Of a stretch of 64,000 nt of DNA, positions 60,736 to 64,000 are shown one piece after another. The DNA lies in NCBI RefSeq assembly GCF_001509475.1, contig NZ_LLZG01000153.1, positions 23,144 through 87,143 on the forward strand. Direction: 5' to 3'. The notes beneath the pieces were generated by a model that did no database searches, had not been told where the DNA came from, and was given only the letters and a program-made list of their open reading frames with translations. The stretch's first letter is position 1, and each line of letters opens with the position of its first letter. Source of the DNA: Streptomyces regalis (GTDB taxonomy: Bacteria > Actinomycetota > Actinomycetes > Streptomycetales > Streptomycetaceae). The position numbers were made by a program, and so were the translations under genes.

Positions 60736-62552
60736 CGCTGCTTCCGTTCGGTGAGGGCGCAGGCGGCGCTGATCAGTGCCAGGTGGCTGAGGGCCTGTGG
60801 CAGGTTGCCCAGGAACGCGCCGTCGGCCGGGTCGATCTCCTCGCTGTACAGGCCGACGTCGTTGGCCAGCGCGATCAGCTGGTCCATCAGGTCGGCGGCC
60901 TCCGCGCGTTGGCCGCAGCGTGCCAGGGCCTCGGTGAGCCAGAAGGAGCAGGCCAGAAACGCGCCCTCGCGGCCGGGCAGGCCGTCGTCGCCGCTGTAGC
61001 GGTGGACGAACGGGCCGTGGGCCAGCTCGCGGCGGACGGCCTCGACCGTGCCGCGCATCCGTGACTCGTCAGGGTGGGCGTAGCCGAGCAGCAGGCCGGC
61101 GTCCACCTCCGCGCTGTCGGCCGCGCGGACGTAGGTGTGCCTGTCCTCGTTGAAGCAGCGGGTCTCGATGAAGTCCCTGACCGCCTGGCGTTCCTGCCGC
61201 CAGCGGGCGGCGCGGCGCGTGTGAATGAGCCGCCGGTCGGCCAGGCGCACGGCGCGGTCCAGGGCCACCCAGCACATCATCTTGGACTGGGTGAAGTGCA
61301 GGGGGCGGCTGCGGACCTCCCAGATCCCCGCGTCCGGCGCCCGCCACAGCCGGCACACCAGGTCGGCCATCCCGGCGATCCGGTGGGCGATGTCGGAGTC
61401 CAGCTGCCCTGCGGCCTGTGCGTACAGCCACGCGGTCTGCAGCAGCTCGCCGTAGGTGTCCAGCTGCAGCTGGCCGGCGGCGGCGTTGCCGGTCCTGGCA
61501 GGCGCCGATCCCCGGTAGCCCTGCAGCGGCAGCGTGCGCTCGGGCGCGCGGGCCCCGCCGTCGAGCCGGTAGAGGACGCGCAGGCGCGGGTGGGTGAGCT
61601 GGGTTGCGTGCATCAGCCACCAGAAGTAGGCCTGCGCCTCGCGGGGGCAGCCCAGCTGGAGGAACGCGCCCAGGGTGAAGGCGGAGTCCCGGATCCAGGA
61701 GAACCGGTAGTCCCAGTTGCGGATCCCGCCCAACTGCTCGGGCAGCGAGGATGTGGCCGCCGCCGCGATCGCGCCTGAGGGGGCGAAGACCAGCAGCTCC
61801 AGCGCCAGGGCGCTGCGCTGGACCGCCTCCTGCCACGGCCCGCCGCAGGTGCGCTCGCCCAGCCAGCGGCGCCAGGCGGCGGAGGTTTGGTCCAGGCGCG
61901 CCTCACACTCGGCACGCGCCGGGAAGACCAGCGGCTCTTCGTGGGCAAAGGGCAGGGCGATCAGCGAGCGGGACCCGGGCCGGGTGTCGAAGCGGCCGCT
62001 GATCGCCGACGGTGTGCATTGCGGTCGGCCTGCCTGCCAGGTGCAGACCGCGAGCGCGTCCGCCCCGCAGGAGACCACGGGCACCCCCGCCCGGGTGCGG
62101 ATGCGCGCCGGGCGGCTGCCGAAGCCGAAGCGCGGCGTCACGCTCCAGCACATCGGCACGCTCCCCGACAGCCCCTCGATGCGGCGCTGCAACTCCCGCA
62201 GGGGCGTCAGATGTGCGTCCGGCACCGTCATCGCATCGGTGACCCGGACCGTGCCCCGAGCGGTGGAGAAAGTGGTCTCCAGCACATTGGTGCCCGGCAG
62301 GTAGCGGCGGCCCACCGCACAGGGCACGGTCGGCCGCAGGGTGCAGCTGCCCCCGCGACGGCTGTCGAGAACGGCGGCGAACACCGTGGCGGAGTCCAGA
62401 TCCGGTACCGGCAACCAGTCCACGGCGCCGTCCCGGGCCACGAGCGCGACGGTGCGGCCGTCCCCGATCGCCGCGTACTCCCGCAGCGGGGCGTACCCAT
62501 CGCGGCGCTCCGGCCACCCGCCTGCGGTCGATCGAGACGGGCCCGATTCCAT
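60732..62552 (-). CDS. glycoside hydrolase family 15 protein
   Basis: A 606-residue cytoplasmic GH15 enzyme (glucoamylase/trehalase class). The N-terminal beta domain has YAAIGDGRTVALVARDGAVD, WLPVPDLDSATVFAAVLDS and YLPGTNVLETTFSTARG. The (alpha/alpha)6 domain has LPEQLGGIRNWDYRFSWIRD, TLGAFLQLGCPREAQAYFWW, TYGELLQTAWLYAQAAG, APDAGIWEVRSRPLHFTQSK (catalytic Glu) and GLPGREGAFLACSFWLTEAL (second Glu). All landmarks missing in the relic at 8186 are intact here. ATG 62552 follows GGAGGTGG. It is coupled to a membrane protein. The substrate, probably trehalose or alpha-glucan, is not settled by sequence. Confidence 0.9.
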   Translation of the reverse strand: MESGPSRSTAGGWPERRDGYAPLREYAAIGDGRTVALVARDGAVDWLPVPDLDSATVFAAVLDSRRGGSCTLRPTVPCAVGRRYLPGTNVLETTFSTARGTVRVTDAMTVPDAHLTPLRELQRRIEGLSGSVPMCWSVTPRFGFGSRPARIRTRAGVPVVSCGADALAVCTWQAGRPQCTPSAISGRFDTRPGSRSLIALPFAHEEPLVFPARAECEARLDQTSAAWRRWLGERTCGGPWQEAVQRSALALELLVFAPSGAIAAAATSSLPEQLGGIRNWDYRFSWIRDSAFTLGAFLQLGCPREAQAYFWWLMHATQLTHPRLRVLYRLDGGARAPERTLPLQGYRGSAPARTGNAAAGQLQLDTYGELLQTAWLYAQAAGQLDSDIAHRIAGMADLVCRLWRAPDAGIWEVRSRPLHFTQSKMMCWVALDRAVRLADRRLIHTRRAARWRQERQAVRDFIETRCFNEDRHTYVRAADSAEVDAGLLLGYAHPDESRMRGTVEAVRRELAHGPFVHRYSGDDGLPGREGAFLACSFWLTEALARCGQRAEAADLMDQLIALANDVGLYSEEIDPADGAFLGNLPQALSHLALISAACALTERKQR

Positions 62553-62620
62553 CGGACCACCTCCTGAGCGTGTGTGCCCGCACCCCGCTATCGGCAGCCG
62601 GCAGAGGCACCACAGATGCA

Positions 62621-63466
62621 TCACTGATGCTCGTGCACCTGAAGGAACCGCGGATCACTGGGCGCCCCGTCAGCGAGCCACTTGCGGGTACTGTCGTGGG
62701 CGCGGGTGATGAGTTCGCGGTTGTGGCTGAAGTCGGCCGGGGAGATGCCCAGCGGGCACAGCGGCGGTGCCACCCGCAGGTGCGCCGAGGAGCGGTGTCT
62801 GGCGACATCGACCAGCAGGCGCTGCTGCAGAATCAGCGTGAGCGCATGCAGGGCCATACCCAGGGCCGACCGGGGCGCCGCGTCCAGCGCGCAGGCATAG
62901 CCGGCGTGCAGCACATACACCGTCTGCGCTCCGGCCTCCACGGCGACCGAGATCGGCGTGTTGTTCGCCACCCCGCCGTCCATCAGGTCCCGGTGCCCGA
63001 TCCGCACCGGAGGAAAGACACCGGGTACCGCGGCGCTCGCCATCACCGCGTCGACCACCGGGCCCTGGGAGAGCACCGTCTGCCTGCCGGTGGTGACCTC
63101 GGCTGCAACTAGGCACAGGGGGCAGGAGGCGTCCTCCAGACACTTGTAGCCCACATGCTGCTCAAGCAACGAACGGAAGGCATCGGGGGCGACGAGATGG
63201 TTGCCCCGTCCGGTCAGCGCGAGCAGCCCGCGCACGGGCTGAACGGGGAAGATGTGGCTGCGGCGCACGGCCCGCCAGAGGCTGGCGAGCGTCTCCACCC
63301 CTGGTCGCCCGGGATGCCCGGCGATGTAGGCGCCGTTGATCGCTCCCACGGACGTGCCCACCAGGAGGTCGGGAACGACACCGTAGTCGGCCAGCGCCCG
63401 CAGCATGCCCACCTGGATGGCACCCAGACTGCCCCCGCCGGACAGCACGACCGCGGTCCTGGCCAT
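62621..63466 (-). CDS. patatin-like phospholipase
   Basis: A 281-residue serine lipase of the patatin/RssA family. An oxyanion motif is in ARTAVVLSGGGSLGAIQVGM, the nucleophile in LLVGTSVGAINGAYIAGHPG (GTSVG), and the catalytic Asp in RDLMDGGVANNTPISVAVEA (DGG). A loop with several Cys (YKCLEDASCPLCLVAAEV) is unusual. The C-terminal domain includes LALGMALHALTLILQQRLLV-like helices. ATG 63466 follows GAGGAGG. It lies upstream of the GH15 gene in the same direction with a gap of 68 bases, so the three minus-strand genes may form one transcription unit. Confidence 0.88.
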   Translation of the reverse strand: MARTAVVLSGGGSLGAIQVGMLRALADYGVVPDLLVGTSVGAINGAYIAGHPGRPGVETLASLWRAVRRSHIFPVQPVRGLLALTGRGNHLVAPDAFRSLLEQHVGYKCLEDASCPLCLVAAEVTTGRQTVLSQGPVVDAVMASAAVPGVFPPVRIGHRDLMDGGVANNTPISVAVEAGAQTVYVLHAGYACALDAAPRSALGMALHALTLILQQRLLVDVARHRSSAHLRVAPPLCPLGISPADFSHNRELITRAHDSTRKWLADGAPSDPRFLQVHEHQ

Positions 63467-64000
63467 CGGGGACCTCCTCTCCACAGGCCGCAGCCGCAGG
63501 GGACGCTCCGACGAGAGGCCGCGCGCCAGCCTGAACAGCCGACCTCGGTACTGCGGCATAGGGCCCCGCTCGCATGTGACCTCGGCCTACCTGCCCTTCG
63601 GAAACCCGGTTCGGCCTGTCGCACATTCCGCTGTCGCTACCGGTGCAGCAGGAGGTGGCACTGGCTCCGCGCGCAGCCAGTGCCAGGCCCCGGACAGCCC
63701 CGCCCGCTGGGCCCCGCCGACATCCCACGGATAGAAGGCCACCTGCGTGGCCTGCTGGCGGTCGCAACGGTGGGGCATTCCGTGACTGTCAGCGATCTGA
63801 CACGCGTGCGGGAGCGGTGGTCGTTTCCGCTTCGCAAAGTCGAGTTGGGCACCTGCGGGCGCCCCTACGGGACTCCTTGCAAGCACGAACACGCCTGCGT
63901 TCGCGGTCACGTCCGCTGGAGTGGTGTATCGACGGCCATTCGGTGATCTCGTTTTGAGGTTATGCGGTGAGTTCGGTCGGCAGGACGGTCTCGTCCGTTT
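63467..64000. other. right edge with an integrase relic
   Basis: No intact gene. On the plus strand at about 63790-63946 one frame encodes LRKVELGTCGRPYGTPCKHE then HACVRGHVRWSG before a stop. RRKVELGTCGRPYGTPCxHEHAC is a signature near the C-terminus of actinobacterial phage-type/transposon integrases. Only this short piece is present. The rest of the stretch shows nothing assignable. Confidence 0.5.

Overview
The window is high-GC actinobacterial DNA and is best read as Streptomyces. The reasons are GTG starts, purine-rich GGAG ribosome sites, many SpoIIE-type PP2C phosphatases with HATPase partners, a LuxR-type two-component pair, an S. lividans-like mer locus and actinobacterial Crp/Fnr proteins. 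It looks like an accessory chromosome-arm region or large plasmid. Intact stress, regulatory and metabolic genes alternate with an unusual number of broken genes: egtA, egtC, egtD, trxA, merB, a merR-like gene, pqqE, mntP, a GH15 gene, an amidinotransferase, an MFS exporter, TetR, and IS30, integrase, lgt, sortase and RDD fragments. Several have internal deletions or a lost start codon, so sequencing error alone cannot explain them. Some single-base frameshifts at G/C runs could still be sequencing errors.

Layout. 0-3 kb: a response regulator and sensor kinase operon. 3-8 kb: a PAP2 phosphatase, then a decayed thioredoxin and a relict ergothioneine cluster in which only egtB is intact. 8-16 kb: a broken GH15 gene, a large multidomain PP2C sensor phosphatase, an IS30 remnant, and a small membrane protein translationally coupled to two PRC-barrel proteins. 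16-21 kb: an SMR efflux protein, a secreted GH9 cellulase, and a pqqE/mntP relic. 21-26.6 kb: two paralogous Crp/Fnr regulators, a membrane protein and a set of matching Crp-type boxes that probably form one small regulon. 26.6-30.3 kb: a mercury locus with merA, a divergent ArsR-type MerR, a MerT-like protein, and decayed merB and merR-like genes. An 81-nt pure polypurine tract separates merA from the merR-like gene. 30-44 kb: a redoxin-like protein, a pentapeptide lipoprotein, a MASE1 protein, three more PP2C phosphatases (one a close paralog of the first), an M50 protease with CBS domains, and an orphan solute-binding lipoprotein. 44-49 kb: secreted proteins, a broken TetR, an AhpD/VTT chimeric reading frame, and an ECF sigma/anti-sigma pair.

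The most interesting region is 48.7-59.7 kb. A divergent ArsM-type arsenite methyltransferase faces a tightly coupled operon. The operon encodes a MerA-like flavoprotein, a MauE-like membrane protein, a radical SAM enzyme, an MTAP-like nucleoside phosphorylase, two glycosyltransferases of the rSAM/selenodomain-associated (arsenosugar) type, a broken MFS exporter, a metallophosphoesterase-radical SAM fusion and a second flavoprotein. Together these fit a pathway that methylates arsenic, adds a SAM-derived (adenosyl) group, removes adenine and glycosylates the product. This would be an arsenosugar-like or related organometalloid product. The chemistry is inferred from gene families only.

59.7-64 kb: a Crp relic, an intact GH15 enzyme coupled to a membrane protein, a patatin-like phospholipase, and an integrase C-terminal fragment near the right edge. 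No rRNA, tRNA or CRISPR array was seen.
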